Positions 43,441-53,136 of a stretch of 64,000 bases of DNA are shown one piece after another. Origin of the DNA: JBPRGH01 sp051418055. Its GTDB lineage: Bacteria > Bacteroidota > Bacteroidia > Cytophagales > Cyclobacteriaceae. The stretch spans positions 61,766-125,765 of the forward strand of contig JBPRGH010000002.1 of the NCBI GenBank assembly GCA_051418055.1, given 5' to 3'. A program made the translations under genes and the position numbers. The number at the start of each line of letters is the position of its first letter. Position 1 is the stretch's first letter. The notes beneath the pieces are model-generated. The model was not told the origin of the DNA, did no database searches, and saw nothing but the letters and a program-made list of their open reading frames with translations.

Positions 43441-44253
43441 TTAATTTTTTGCTAATTGACTTATTTGTTCGATGCTTTCCGAATATTTCTTTTCAGCTTC
43501 TTTTAGCAGATTGCTATTCGGGTAAGTATCGATAAAATTTCTATAAAATTCTGCAGCTTCTCTAAATCTTTCAAGCTGTTTTCCCGGGATACTCTGCTTT
43601 GCCAGCTGATACTGAGCGTCAAATTTCAGGTATGCGGCCTCTTCATTATATTCCGAATCAGGATAATTGTTTCTGAAATTATCAAAAGCTACCACTGCAG
43701 CTTTGTAACGTCTTAATTTATGATACTGTTTCGCATTTTCAAATGCTTTCTTTTCAAGTTTTTCCTGGATTTCATAAATAACCTCTACAGCATTGTCTCT
43801 AAACTTACTCTGAGGATAAAGATTTAAAAAATTCTGCATCGCAGTTAGTGCCTGAATGCTACTGGTCTGGTCCAGGTTATGAGATGGGCTCTCAGTATAT
43901 AATGCATATGCTTCCATATATCTGGCTTCCTCCGCCAGTTCACTTCTTCCATAAGTTTGGTAAAACTGCTGGAAATGATGAGCCGAAAGCAGGTACATTC
44001 GCTGATGGTACTGAGTGTAAGCATAATAAAACTGTACCTTCTGACCCTCCGGAAGACCACGAACTATTGGCAGAATCTGTTCGAATAATATCGCTGCACG
44101 ATAGTAATCTTCGTCTTCATAATAATTCAGTGCCGCCTCATACTTCACCCGCCAATCATCGCTTTTTTCAATTTTTCTGAATTTGCCGCAGGAAGATAAG
44201 ACGAGAAGAAGAATCAGTAAGCCTGGAATACTAAAATTTACCCTTTTTAACAT
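43441..44253 (-). CDS. bamD: Outer membrane protein assembly factor BamD
   Basis: The protein has 270 residues from the ATG at 44253; the frame opens at a TTG 18 bases upstream, but the ATG begins a clean lipoprotein signal with lipobox LSSC (Cys22). Five TPR-like helix pairs follow, for example AALNYYEDEDYYRAAILFEQ and AEFYRNFIDTYPNSNLLKEA. BamD is the essential lipoprotein of the BAM complex that inserts outer-membrane barrels. It heads the bamD-rpoZ-coaBC-porD-recN run. Confidence 0.93.
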   Translation of the reverse strand: MLKRVNFSIPGLLILLLVLSSCGKFRKIEKSDDWRVKYEAALNYYEDEDYYRAAILFEQILPIVRGLPEGQKVQFYYAYTQYHQRMYLLSAHHFQQFYQTYGRSELAEEARYMEAYALYTESPSHNLDQTSSIQALTAMQNFLNLYPQSKFRDNAVEVIYEIQEKLEKKAFENAKQYHKLRRYKAAVVAFDNFRNNYPDSEYNEEAAYLKFDAQYQLAKQSIPGKQLERFREAAEFYRNFIDTYPNSNLLKEAEKKYSESIEQISQLAKN

Positions 44254-44260
44254 AAGGTTG

Positions 44261-44291
44261 CAAATATACAAGAGTTATATGTTATAGACAA
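44261..44291 (-). promoter_or_regulatory. Candidate promoter for the bamD operon
   Basis: On the minus strand, TTG (44291-44289) is followed after 20 bases by TATATTTG (44268-44261), an exact TAnnTTTG element. It ends only seven bases before the bamD ATG, so the transcript would be leaderless or nearly so. Confidence 0.45.
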
Positions 44292-44329
44292 CGAAATTGA
44301 AATCAGGAAAATTTCAAGAAGATGTTTTA

Positions 44330-45037
44330 TTATTTTCGTACTACGAATTTTTTGATCAGCACCGTCTCATTATCCACTGTAAGAGAATAGAAATATACAC
44401 CGGCATTAAGCTCAGAAGTATTGATTTTAGCTTTTGTTTCCATGGCCTCTAATGGATATTCTTTAACTACACCCCCTAATACATTATGGATCCCAATCCT
44501 TATATCAGCATGAGGATCAGTCATGTTATAGGTTATATACAAATTATCAGACACCGGATTTGGATATACTTCTGTTAAATTAATTTTCTCGGATTGATAA
44601 ATTTTTGTATTTAAAGATGCCTCTTCAATAGTATAGTGTATAGTGACCTCTAGAGCATCCTGTGGATTATGCCTGTTAAAAATAAGGTATTTAACGGTAC
44701 TATATCCTCCCGCTAATCCAGCTTCAAAAGTTGCTATAATCTGATTCGCACTTTCACGGGCATTTATTTTTTTATGAAGTGATGTATTTTCCGCACAGTC
44801 TTTTTCCCAGCATATAAATGAAGCCTGACCGTTGCCTATATTATTCTCACTCCTTTGTACGACTATTGATAAAGGTTCATCAGTGAGGTTTTTTATAGAA
44901 AGAGGGATCTCTATTCTTTCGCCGATTTTTCCTTTGCTATAAATTTCTGATTTGGAAACCTCAAACGATTGAGACCATAATAAAAATGGCGCAAACAAAA
45001 ATATAGCTAATAAGTACAACTTAATGTCTCCGGCCAT
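44330..45037 (-). CDS. Secreted protein with T9SS C-terminal sorting domain
   Basis: The protein has about 235 residues from the ATG at 45037, which gives a signal peptide cut after LWSQ; an upstream TTG would add eight unhelpful residues. The middle is an Ig-like domain (IEIPLSIKNLTDEPLSIVVQ), similar to those that bind or scaffold at the surface. The last 75 residues (VYPNPVSDNLYITYNM ... YFYSLTVDNETVLIKKFVVRK) are a type A sorting tail. It is exported by the type IX system. The partner and function are unknown; it is a singleton between the bamD operon and the OstA-like gene. Confidence 0.88.
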   Translation of the reverse strand: MAGDIKLYLLAIFLFAPFLLWSQSFEVSKSEIYSKGKIGERIEIPLSIKNLTDEPLSIVVQRSENNIGNGQASFICWEKDCAENTSLHKKINARESANQIIATFEAGLAGGYSTVKYLIFNRHNPQDALEVTIHYTIEEASLNTKIYQSEKINLTEVYPNPVSDNLYITYNMTDPHADIRIGIHNVLGGVVKEYPLEAMETKAKINTSELNAGVYFYSLTVDNETVLIKKFVVRK

Positions 45038-45144
45038 GGTAAGAATTATTAGGACAGACAAAATAATAAAAATTTTGCTAAACGTATAGCAAAACCAAAT
45101 ATTTTATCCTGTTTGGAATTTTAACTGAAAAATTATTGGGAATG

Positions 45145-46701
45145 TTACAATGATCCCGTTTTTTTTTCTTCAGAATTTTCTGTGGAGGAAGTGACCTGTT
45201 GTAAAATATCCTTTTTGGTAGGTTTTTTCTCTATCTGCCAATTAAATCCGCGTAGAGTTTTTTCTTCCGGCTTTAATTCATGTGGTGGCGTGAAAGAGGC
45301 ATCCGGTTTTGTAAGAGCTTTTACTCTGGAGGCTACATTATTTTTGAAACCAATCCTCATATTGCTGCATATGATCTTATTCATTCCAACCAGATATTGT
45401 TCTTTTTCATCAAGGGCAAAGAAAATGCTCTCACAGTTACCATCTACGTCAACATTCCGGAGTTTACCTTCGATAAAGAAGCTGGTCATTTTACGCCCTT
45501 TTATCTGGTTAAAATTAGCAATTGTATCTTTGGAAATAACAAAGGAATTAAAATCCATCTGCATCCGGTCAATTGTTCCTTTTTCAAGGTAAATAGTTAT
45601 TGTATCAGCGGTCATTTGGTTTTCATCAGACCATAATATGGGATTTTTGAAAAACCGGATGAGTGAATCGCTGGGATTATACGCCAGGGAATCAGCCATA
45701 CCCTGCATATCTGATTTATAGATCCTCACATTATTAAAAGCCAGTAAACGCTGCTCTGCTTCTATTTCACTATCAATGCTATATAGAGTATCAGCGGTTA
45801 GGAATAGTGTGTCACCATTTTCAAAAGGTTTTTTCATTACAGGATTACCAAATATCTTAGAAATACCTATTTTTTGATTCAGAATAGCCTCAGCCCCTGT
45901 TATTATTATATCGTCTTTTTTACCAGTAAGCACTACATCGCCTACTAACCGATAGGTTTCTTCCCGTTCATTAGAAAAAACCTTAATTCCCTTGGCAGTA
46001 TAATCATCTGTTTCTATTTCACCTTGCTGCAGACGTGAAGTCTTCATTCTGGTATCATATTGTCCTTCGGTATAAGTAACTACAGAACCATCATTATTTG
46101 TAAGAGTGGTTGGGGCAATAAAATAAACTATTTCTGATCTGGTATCATATTTTAAAGCGCTGGATCTTAATGTAAAGTCCGGAAATTTTGCAACTACATT
46201 TTCGTTAAAAGTAGCCATGCCTGTTCTGTCATCAAAAGTACCTCTTTCAGAAGTAAGAACATTGGCGCTATCAACTAATCGTCCGCCATTAAAATATTTT
46301 GCCAGCTCCCTGTCAATATCATAATCGAGGAAATCAGTATAGAGTGTCATACCGGCTTTCTTCCTGAAGACAACATTTTGCCGTAACAACGCCTCACCTT
46401 TATCGCCACTATAGACAAGTTTTCTGGCCGTAATATTTATGGAATCTCCATCAATGATCCTGACTTTGCCAAAAGCCTCTACAAGATTTTTTTTGCGGAA
46501 ATAAAAAGCTGAGTCACAATAAATAGTTGTTTCCTGCTGCTTAAAAATAACATCTCCAAAATATTTCATAAAGGACTCTCCATTCCGCTGGCCTCCCTGT
46601 AAACCTTCTGCCTGTACAAGCTTGATCTTTTTCTGGCCAAGAGAAGTGATAGCCATTAAGCTGAAAACGATAAAAAGCAGATATTTGAAGTACTTTAACA
46701 T
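45145..46701 (-). CDS. OstA-like (LptA/LptD-N-type) periplasmic protein
   Basis: The protein has 518 residues with a signal peptide ending TSLGQ. Repeated beta-jellyroll segments of the OstA/LptA type appear, such as TIYCDSAFYFRKKNLVEAFGKV, GEALLRQNVVFRKKAGMTLY, and AEAILNQKIGISKIFGNPVM. Such proteins carry LPS across the periplasm as part of the Lpt bridge. The C-terminus (about 450-518) is charged and lacks a barrel. It is divergent from tilS with only 35 bases between. Confidence 0.88.
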   Translation of the reverse strand: MLKYFKYLLFIVFSLMAITSLGQKKIKLVQAEGLQGGQRNGESFMKYFGDVIFKQQETTIYCDSAFYFRKKNLVEAFGKVRIIDGDSINITARKLVYSGDKGEALLRQNVVFRKKAGMTLYTDFLDYDIDRELAKYFNGGRLVDSANVLTSERGTFDDRTGMATFNENVVAKFPDFTLRSSALKYDTRSEIVYFIAPTTLTNNDGSVVTYTEGQYDTRMKTSRLQQGEIETDDYTAKGIKVFSNEREETYRLVGDVVLTGKKDDIIITGAEAILNQKIGISKIFGNPVMKKPFENGDTLFLTADTLYSIDSEIEAEQRLLAFNNVRIYKSDMQGMADSLAYNPSDSLIRFFKNPILWSDENQMTADTITIYLEKGTIDRMQMDFNSFVISKDTIANFNQIKGRKMTSFFIEGKLRNVDVDGNCESIFFALDEKEQYLVGMNKIICSNMRIGFKNNVASRVKALTKPDASFTPPHELKPEEKTLRGFNWQIEKKPTKKDILQQVTSSTENSEEKKTGSL

Positions 46702-46736
46702 GTTGCTGCAAACTTAGCTAAAAAACCTATCTTTAA

Positions 46737-48047
46737 ATGATGCTGGATAAATTCAATGCATTCATAGAAGAGCATAAATTATGCCGTAAATCTGATAATC
46801 TCTTGCTTGCTGTAAGCGGAGGTGTGGATTCTATGGTCATGACAGATCTTTTTTACAGATCTGGTTATTCCTTCACTATTTTACACTGTAATTTTAAATT
46901 ACGTGATAAAGCATCGGATGAGGATGAAAAATTTGTTATTAAAGTTGCTGAAAGGTATGAAGTTGAAGCTAAAACCACATCATTTAACACATCTCAGTAT
47001 GCCATCAAAAATAAGCTGTCGATCCAGGTAGCGGCAAGGGAGTTGAGGTACAACTGGTTCAATAAATTTCTGGTTAATGATGTCGACAAGCTTGCCACGG
47101 CGCATCATTTAAACGACCAGCTTGAGACGGTACTTTATCATTTATCAAAAGGAGCAGGGATAGAAGGAATAGCCGGGATCCCAATAAAGCAGGAAAAGAT
47201 CATTCGTCCATTGCTGAATTTTTCAAAAGAAGAGATGATGAATTATGCCCTTGAGAATAAGCTCGAGTGGAGAGAGGATGTAAGCAATGAATCGCTAAAG
47301 TATAAAAGAAATTTTATCAGGCATAAAATAGTGCCGCTGATGGAAGAGATAAACCCCTCTCTCATAAATACTTTCCAGCGTACTTCTAAACGATTAAAAG
47401 AAGCTGAAAAAATAATTGAATCTACCGTTGATCAATTCAAAAAGAAGTATCTGAAAAAAGAAAAGGAACATTTGGTGATAAGAAAAGATGTTTTAAAAGA
47501 CCAGAATGCAACTTTTATTCAACTTTTGTTTAAAGATTATGGAATTAAATACACTCAGGCAGAAGATGTCCTGTCGTATTTACAAACTGATCAATCAGGA
47601 GGTTTATTTCTCACTGACGGATATACGTTAAATATTGACCGTGAGTATATCTATATTTCAAACTCAGCTAATTATGCTTCGGAATTCATGGTCCCGGAAG
47701 CTTTTGAAGGTAGAGCTTATGATTTTCATTTTAAATTAATGGATGCTGAAGGGGTGACGATAGAAAAATTACCTGAAATGGCATTTCTTGATTATTCACG
47801 TCTGCGTTTCCCCCTGAAGATCCGCAAGTGGCAGGAGGGTGATAAATTTCAGCCATTAGGAATGAAAGGACAAAAAAAGTTAAGTGATTTTATGATTGAT
47901 AATAAAATTCCAGTAAACTTGAAAAATCGCATGCTGGTGCTGGAAAGTGAAGGGGATATTGTCTGGGTAGTTGGTCATCGTATTGATGAGCGCTATAAAG
48001 TTACCAGCGGCACAACATTAATTTATAACATCAAGTGGCTTTCATGA
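46737..48047 (+). CDS. tilS: tRNA(Ile)-lysidine synthase TilS
   Basis: The protein has 436 residues. The PP-loop ATP motif is AVSGGVDSMVM (about 26-36). The TAHHLNDQLETVLYHLSKGAG motif and RNFIRHKIVPLME follow, and the C-terminal domain has RKWQEGDKFQPLGMKGQKK. TilS converts C34 of the AUA-reading isoleucine tRNA to lysidine, an essential step. Its stop overlaps the next ATG (ATGA), so the CNBD gene is co-translated. Confidence 0.95.
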   Translation: MMLDKFNAFIEEHKLCRKSDNLLLAVSGGVDSMVMTDLFYRSGYSFTILHCNFKLRDKASDEDEKFVIKVAERYEVEAKTTSFNTSQYAIKNKLSIQVAARELRYNWFNKFLVNDVDKLATAHHLNDQLETVLYHLSKGAGIEGIAGIPIKQEKIIRPLLNFSKEEMMNYALENKLEWREDVSNESLKYKRNFIRHKIVPLMEEINPSLINTFQRTSKRLKEAEKIIESTVDQFKKKYLKKEKEHLVIRKDVLKDQNATFIQLLFKDYGIKYTQAEDVLSYLQTDQSGGLFLTDGYTLNIDREYIYISNSANYASEFMVPEAFEGRAYDFHFKLMDAEGVTIEKLPEMAFLDYSRLRFPLKIRKWQEGDKFQPLGMKGQKKLSDFMIDNKIPVNLKNRMLVLESEGDIVWVVGHRIDERYKVTSGTTLIYNIKWLS

Positions 48048-48574
48048 AGAATCCTTTTAGAAGCTCTTATACCAAAGAGGAACTGGATATGTTTTCATTC
48101 CTTTCCCAGGTCCCTTTATTCGATAATTTAACGGCTAAAGAAAAATCATACTTCCTTCCTTATATACACGAGCGAAATTACAAAAAGGATGAAGCAGTAT
48201 ACTTCAGAGATGATCCCAGTCATGCCCTTTATATTATAAAATCAGGTACTGTAGAATTAAATATTGATATTAATAAAGATCTTGAACGTTTGGCGGTGAT
48301 CGGCAGAGGTAAAGTAATGGGAGAAAACTGCCTTCTGAAAAACACCAGAAGGCTTTATAATGCAATAACTGCATCGGAAACATCAACGATGTATGTAATT
48401 CCACAAGATAGTATCTTCTTCATCTTTGAGGACCATATGCAGGTAAGGGTAAAGATGCTGGAAGCTTTAGCGGAAATTAATAACCATTATCATACAAGCC
48501 TGATGAAAGTTTATAAATCATCTCTAGGCTTTTTTAACCTGGCACAGGTTTTTGCAAGAATGCAGAAAAAGTAG
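48044..48574 (+). CDS. Cyclic-nucleotide-binding-domain protein without DNA-binding domain
   Basis: The protein has 176 residues from the ATG at 48044, which overlaps the tilS stop; an in-frame GTG nine bases earlier is possible. It has a single CNBD (FSFLSQVPLFDNLTAKEK ... ALYIIKSGTVELNI ... GRGKVMGENCLLKNTRR) and a short C-terminal helix. The helix-turn-helix of Crp/Fnr regulators is absent, so it is probably not a transcription factor. It may sense a ligand and act through another protein. Linkage to tilS is translational but functionally unexplained. Confidence 0.8.
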   Translation: MKNPFRSSYTKEELDMFSFLSQVPLFDNLTAKEKSYFLPYIHERNYKKDEAVYFRDDPSHALYIIKSGTVELNIDINKDLERLAVIGRGKVMGENCLLKNTRRLYNAITASETSTMYVIPQDSIFFIFEDHMQVRVKMLEALAEINNHYHTSLMKVYKSSLGFFNLAQVFARMQKK

Positions 48575-48655
48575 ATTTCTGCAAGGTGGTTATGAACAAC
48601 TTGCTATAAATTTGTTATCCCAAATAACCAATAGTAAATCAAAAGTCTTAAAATT

Positions 48656-49585
48656 ATGAAGATAACAGTTGTAGGAGCAGGTAATGTTGGAGCTACCTGT
48701 GCCGATGTATTAGCCTATCGCGAAGTAGCCAACGAAGTAGTTCTTGTAGATATTAAAGAAGGTGTTGCCGAAGGTAAATCCCTCGATATATGGCAAAAAT
48801 CCCCTATTAATCTTTATGACACCAGAACTATAGGTTCTACTAACGATTATTCCAAAACCAAAGGGTCAGATGTAGTAGTGATCACTTCAGGGTTGCCAAG
48901 AAAGCCTGGTATGACACGTGATGATCTGATAGAAACAAATGCAGGTATTGTAAAATCTGTTACTGAAAATATTATTGAGCATTCTCCGGAAGCTATCATT
49001 ATTGTAGTTTCTAATCCATTAGATGTAATGACTTACCAGGCGCATATTACTTCTAAAAAACCGAGAACAAAAGTAATGGGAATGGCAGGTATATTGGATA
49101 CGGCAAGGTATCGCGCATTTTTAGCCGAAGCTTTAAACGTATCCCCAAAAGATATTCAGGCTGTTTTAATGGGAGGTCACGGTGATACTATGGTGCCACT
49201 TCCAAGATATACAACCGTTGGTGGTATACCTGTAACTGAGCTGATAGATAAAGATAAGCTTGATGCTATTATTGAAAGAACAAAAACCGGTGGCGGAGAG
49301 CTTGTGAAGCTAATGGGAACTTCTGCATGGTATGCTCCGGGATCGGCGGCAGCGCAAATGGCTGAAGCCATTGTGAGAGATCAGCGTCGCGTATTCCCTG
49401 TTTGTATTAAACTGGAAGGTGAATATGGTATAAATGGCACTTATCTTGGTGTACCTGTGATTCTGGGTAAAAACGGAGTTGAGAAAGTGATAGAGCTTGA
49501 TCTTAATGATGAAGAAAAGCAGATGCTTGAAACTTCCCGTAAGCATGTCCAGGAGGTGATGGAAGTTCTTGATAATTTAGGATAG
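48656..49585 (+). CDS. mdh: Malate dehydrogenase (LDH-like type)
   Basis: The protein has 309 residues, the length of the LDH-like malate dehydrogenases. NAD-binding motif VVGAGNVGATCADVLA; substrate-contacting ITSGLPRKPGMTRDDL; catalytic MGGHGDTMVPLP. It interconverts malate and oxaloacetate in the TCA cycle. A TAAATTTG element at 48607-48614 could be its -7 box. A strong terminator follows. Confidence 0.96.
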   Translation: MKITVVGAGNVGATCADVLAYREVANEVVLVDIKEGVAEGKSLDIWQKSPINLYDTRTIGSTNDYSKTKGSDVVVITSGLPRKPGMTRDDLIETNAGIVKSVTENIIEHSPEAIIIVVSNPLDVMTYQAHITSKKPRTKVMGMAGILDTARYRAFLAEALNVSPKDIQAVLMGGHGDTMVPLPRYTTVGGIPVTELIDKDKLDAIIERTKTGGGELVKLMGTSAWYAPGSAAAQMAEAIVRDQRRVFPVCIKLEGEYGINGTYLGVPVILGKNGVEKVIELDLNDEEKQMLETSRKHVQEVMEVLDNLG

Positions 49586-49612
49586 TAAATAAAATTCTCA
49601 AAAACATAAGTT

Positions 49613-49648
49613 AAAAAGGGATTGTCGCAAAAGAGACAATCCCTTTTT
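49613..49648 (+). terminator. Rho-independent terminator after mdh
   Basis: The stem AAAAAGGGATTGTC / GACAATCCCTTTTT (14 bp) has a loop of eight bases and continues into T. This is the only notable feature in the first part of the 303-base gap 49586-49888; the remainder holds an ATGTCA palindrome and the GH31 leader. Confidence 0.92.
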
Positions 49649-49817
49649 TTGTTTTTGGTTACAGAAATCATTCGAGCAAAAGGAAACAAAAGATAATTAT
49701 ACTTTCATTTAATTTTTTAAATTTGTTAAGAAGAAGATATCGGCTAAAAATTAATAGGCACGTAAGTAAAGAATCCGCATTACGCGGGTTTCGCAGATTT
49801 TGATAAATTTTCTCCCA

Positions 49818-49841
49818 ATGTCAAAAATTAATAAATGACAT
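49818..49841. promoter_or_regulatory. Possible operator: ATGTCA-N12-TGACAT inverted repeat before the GH31 gene
   Basis: Six-base arms with a 12-base AT-rich spacer, about 48 bases upstream of the GH31 ATG. The half-site resembles those at 38268 and 38338 but the spacing differs, so the same regulator is not implied. Confidence 0.35.
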
Positions 49842-49888
49842 AATAGCCTTAAGCTGATATTACTGTAAAAATTTTAAGCGAGACAATT

Positions 49889-51514
49889 ATGAGTTCTAAA
49901 GCAGCAATTGATGTTATCAGTCACTTTTTTTTCAAAAGCATTTTTTTTCTACTTTATTTTTTTAGTGCATATATAGTAACTGCACAAAATCCATCCATAA
50001 CTAAAGAGTATCAAAACCTGCCGAATGAAAAATGGTGGGGAGGTGTAGTGTGGGATGGTCATATAATGCCATTGGAGGAAGGGTATTCAGTAAATCTCTA
50101 TGGAAATAATAAAGGAAATCAGGCCCAACCATTGCTTCTTTCCAATAAAGGGCGTGTAATTTGGTCAGAATCTCCGATCTCTTACTCAATAGATCAAAAT
50201 AAAATATCTATTTCTTCATTTGGCTCTGAAATCCAGCTGTCAAACCCCGGTTCTTCTTTAAAGGAAGCTTTTTTATTTGCTTCAAAAACTTATTTTCCAG
50301 CTTCAGGAAAACACCCTGATAAACTTCTGTTTGAGCGACCTCAGTATAACACCTGGATTGAACTGATCTATAACCAGAATCAAGATGATATATTAAAATA
50401 TGCTAATTCCATTAAGTCGAACGGATTTCCTACAGGTGTTATTATGATCGATGATAACTGGCAGGAGGATTATGGAAAATGGAATTTCCATGCATCAAGA
50501 TTTAAATCTCCAAAAAAGATGATAGATAGTCTTCATAATATGGGATTTAAAGTAATGCTTTGGATTTGCCCGTTTGTTAGCCCGGATAGTGATGTATACA
50601 GAGATTTGGCTGCAAAAGGTTATTTTATTAAAACCCAGAAAGGGGATGCTCCACTAATCGTAAGATGGTGGAACGGAGCAAGCGCTGTTCTTGATTTCAC
50701 CAATCCAGGGGCAGTAGCATGGTTTGAAGAGCAGTTAAATTCACTTCAACAGGAGTACGATGTAGATGGATTTAAGTTAGATGCCGGTGATAGCTACTTC
50801 TATAATGAACCACTAACTTCTTACGATACCACTGCCACACCAAATGACCATACCTACGCATTTCAGCAGTTTGGACTAAAATACCCGCTGAATGAATATA
50901 GGGCAACATGGAAAATGGGGGGTCAACCATTGGCTCAACGTCTTCATGATAAGGAGCATAACTGGGAGGATATAAAAAAATTGATTCCACAAATCACATT
51001 GCAGGGTATTATTGGATATCCATTCAATTGTCCGGATATGATCGGCGGAGGCGGTTATGGTTCCTTTATTAATTTGGAATCTGTGGACCAGGAACTAATT
51101 GTACGATCAGCTCAGGTACATGCTCTTATGCCAATGATGCAGTTTTCAGTTGCACCATGGCGTGTATTAGATAGCTTAAATCTTAAGGCAATCAAAAAGG
51201 CCATTGAAATTAGGGAGCACCATTTACCAACAATTATGCAGCTCCTGGAAAAAGCTACGAAAACAGGAGAGCCCATAGTGAGAATGATGGAGTATGAGTT
51301 TCCTGATCAAAGTTTTGAAGAAATTAAAGATCAATTTATGCTCGGGAGTGATATATTGGTAGCTCCAGTTCAGGAAAAAGGAGCCACTAGTAGAAATGTT
51401 ATTCTGCCAAAAGGAAAATGGTCATGGAAAAATACCACTTACAATGGAGGTAAAACAATTTCTGTTTCTGTGGATTTAGAAGACCTTCCGGTTTTTATTA
51501 AAGTAGCAAATTAA
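49889..51514 (+). CDS. Glycoside hydrolase family 31 enzyme (secreted)
   Basis: The protein has 541 residues with an N-terminal hydrophobic export signal (about 14-32, ending TAQ). The GH31 barrel includes GVIMIDDNWQEDYGKWNF, FKVMLWICPFVSPDS, the nucleophile region DGFKLDAGD, and CPDMIGGGGYGSF. The order resembles alpha-galactosidase-type or sulfoquinovosidase-like members rather than classical alpha-glucosidases. The exact sugar is unknown. It is a singleton with no SusC/D pair or sulfatase nearby. Confidence 0.88.
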   Translation: MSSKAAIDVISHFFFKSIFFLLYFFSAYIVTAQNPSITKEYQNLPNEKWWGGVVWDGHIMPLEEGYSVNLYGNNKGNQAQPLLLSNKGRVIWSESPISYSIDQNKISISSFGSEIQLSNPGSSLKEAFLFASKTYFPASGKHPDKLLFERPQYNTWIELIYNQNQDDILKYANSIKSNGFPTGVIMIDDNWQEDYGKWNFHASRFKSPKKMIDSLHNMGFKVMLWICPFVSPDSDVYRDLAAKGYFIKTQKGDAPLIVRWWNGASAVLDFTNPGAVAWFEEQLNSLQQEYDVDGFKLDAGDSYFYNEPLTSYDTTATPNDHTYAFQQFGLKYPLNEYRATWKMGGQPLAQRLHDKEHNWEDIKKLIPQITLQGIIGYPFNCPDMIGGGGYGSFINLESVDQELIVRSAQVHALMPMMQFSVAPWRVLDSLNLKAIKKAIEIREHHLPTIMQLLEKATKTGEPIVRMMEYEFPDQSFEEIKDQFMLGSDILVAPVQEKGATSRNVILPKGKWSWKNTTYNGGKTISVSVDLEDLPVFIKVAN

Positions 51515-51685
51515 AATTACCACCTTTGGGTTTAAAGAATTGATATTAGTAAAGCTTCTATTGGAATTAGAGATAGTATTGCAGAAGAATAACCTATGTA
51601 TAATTCAATAAGCTGCTATGGCTCTTAATCCTGTAAGCGCAGGGAAATATGTTGTTTGATTAATATTCACAAAAAGATTCCCAGG

Positions 51686-53008
51686 CTACAATTTCAAAAT
51701 AAAAGAGGTTCCGGAGCCTTTTTCAGTTTCTACAGTAAGTGACCCTTTGTGTAAATGCATGATCTGCCGGCTAAGTGCCAGTCCAATTCCTGAACCACTT
51801 GGTTTTGTAGTGAAGAAAGGAACGAATATCTGATCTATAATATCTTCAGGAATGCCAGGGCCATCATCTGTTACTCTTATTTCCAGATTTGTTTTTTGCT
51901 TTACTTCAATAGAAATCTTATTTCCAGAGCCTTCTTCCAGCGCGTCCTGAGCATTTTTTATTAGATTTAAGATAACCTGAGATAAAAGAGCAGGATCCAC
52001 AAATGCATATATGTTATTATCACAATTTACATTTATTGTAATACTCTTTTCTTCTAAAAAGTGCCTGTTTAAGTTTACAATCTTCTCCAGCAGTTGACAG
52101 ATATTAATTTTTTTATACTCAGGTTTTGGAATTTTTGTTAGCTTATGATAAACCTGTGTAAAATTCTGTAATCCTTCACTTCTGACTTTTATAGCTTCCA
52201 GGCCGGCGATGAAATTTTCTGAGACAGAGGGTGTCATTCCATTTTTCTTTATCATCATTAGCATCGTGTCAGTTAAGGAAGTAATGGGAGAAACACTGTT
52301 CATTATTTCATGAGTAAGTACCCGGATAAGTTTTTGCCAGGTCTCCACTTCATTAACCTCAAGCTCCGTTTTAATATCCTGTATGGATAAAATCTTAAAA
52401 TAATCTTCACCAATATAAAATTCCGAAGAATGAATTGAAAGATGTAAAAGCCTGTCCTGCAGCTTCATTTTCAACATTCTGTTTTCCCCTGATCTTATTT
52501 CCCTCATAACATTTAGTAGCTCAGGGTCAACATTATGAAAAGCATTAAGATAATGTAATTTCGGGCGCCGGAGCAGGCGCTGCAGTGACTGATTCATCAG
52601 GTGGATCTTTTCATCTTTATCGAAACTGACAATTCCTGACTTCACATGCTCTACCAGCATCTCATGAAAAATTAACTGCTGCTCTTTTTGTGTACTAAGC
52701 TCCTTAAAACGATGGGTGATCTGGTTAATTGTCCGGTAAAGCTGCTGAAAGGAATTCCCTCTTTTTATCTCTGTAAATGAAGTGGTGAAATCATTTTGAA
52801 GAAGCGAGGTGAAGAAAGTTGAAAGGTCGCGGTTTACCCTGTCTATATAATGGAAAAGCTCCCAAACAGCCAGTAGTAAAAAAAATATAAGATAGGAAGA
52901 TCTAATATAATTTATATCCACAAGTAAATAATAAGTGAAGCCTGCTAAAAGTAAGCTTATTAACAGAAGACGCAGGATAATATTTACTTTAAAATTTTTC
53001 CGGACCAT
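51686..53008 (-). CDS. Sensor histidine kinase (NtrY-like)
   Basis: The protein has 440 residues. Two N-terminal membrane helices (about 8-26 and 31-49) are followed by a PAS-like region (about 105-210), the phosphoacceptor H-box LTHEIMNSVSPIT, N-box LNLIKNAQDALEEG and the G boxes DDGPGIPEDI and SGIGLALSRQIM. It autophosphorylates in response to an unknown signal. No response regulator gene is adjacent, so its partner is elsewhere. The 171-base gap 51515-51685 before it holds nothing I could identify. Confidence 0.92.
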   Translation of the reverse strand: MVRKNFKVNIILRLLLISLLLAGFTYYLLVDINYIRSSYLIFFLLLAVWELFHYIDRVNRDLSTFFTSLLQNDFTTSFTEIKRGNSFQQLYRTINQITHRFKELSTQKEQQLIFHEMLVEHVKSGIVSFDKDEKIHLMNQSLQRLLRRPKLHYLNAFHNVDPELLNVMREIRSGENRMLKMKLQDRLLHLSIHSSEFYIGEDYFKILSIQDIKTELEVNEVETWQKLIRVLTHEIMNSVSPITSLTDTMLMMIKKNGMTPSVSENFIAGLEAIKVRSEGLQNFTQVYHKLTKIPKPEYKKINICQLLEKIVNLNRHFLEEKSITINVNCDNNIYAFVDPALLSQVILNLIKNAQDALEEGSGNKISIEVKQKTNLEIRVTDDGPGIPEDIIDQIFVPFFTTKPSGSGIGLALSRQIMHLHKGSLTVETEKGSGTSFILKL

Positions 53009-53136
53009 GATAAATTCGAAAGTACAATTAAAAATGGAAAAAATGTAAGCTTTTTTAAACCTAAAGAATATCTTTTATTGCAAAAATTAATTGTATCTCG
53101 TAGTTTTAAACGCTACCACAAAGGTCTCTTTATTTT

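Noticed and set aside
51515..51685. Possible gene remnant between the GH31 and histidine kinase genes
   Set aside because: A short frame reading MALNPVSAGKYVV looks protein-like but is too short and matches nothing I can support.
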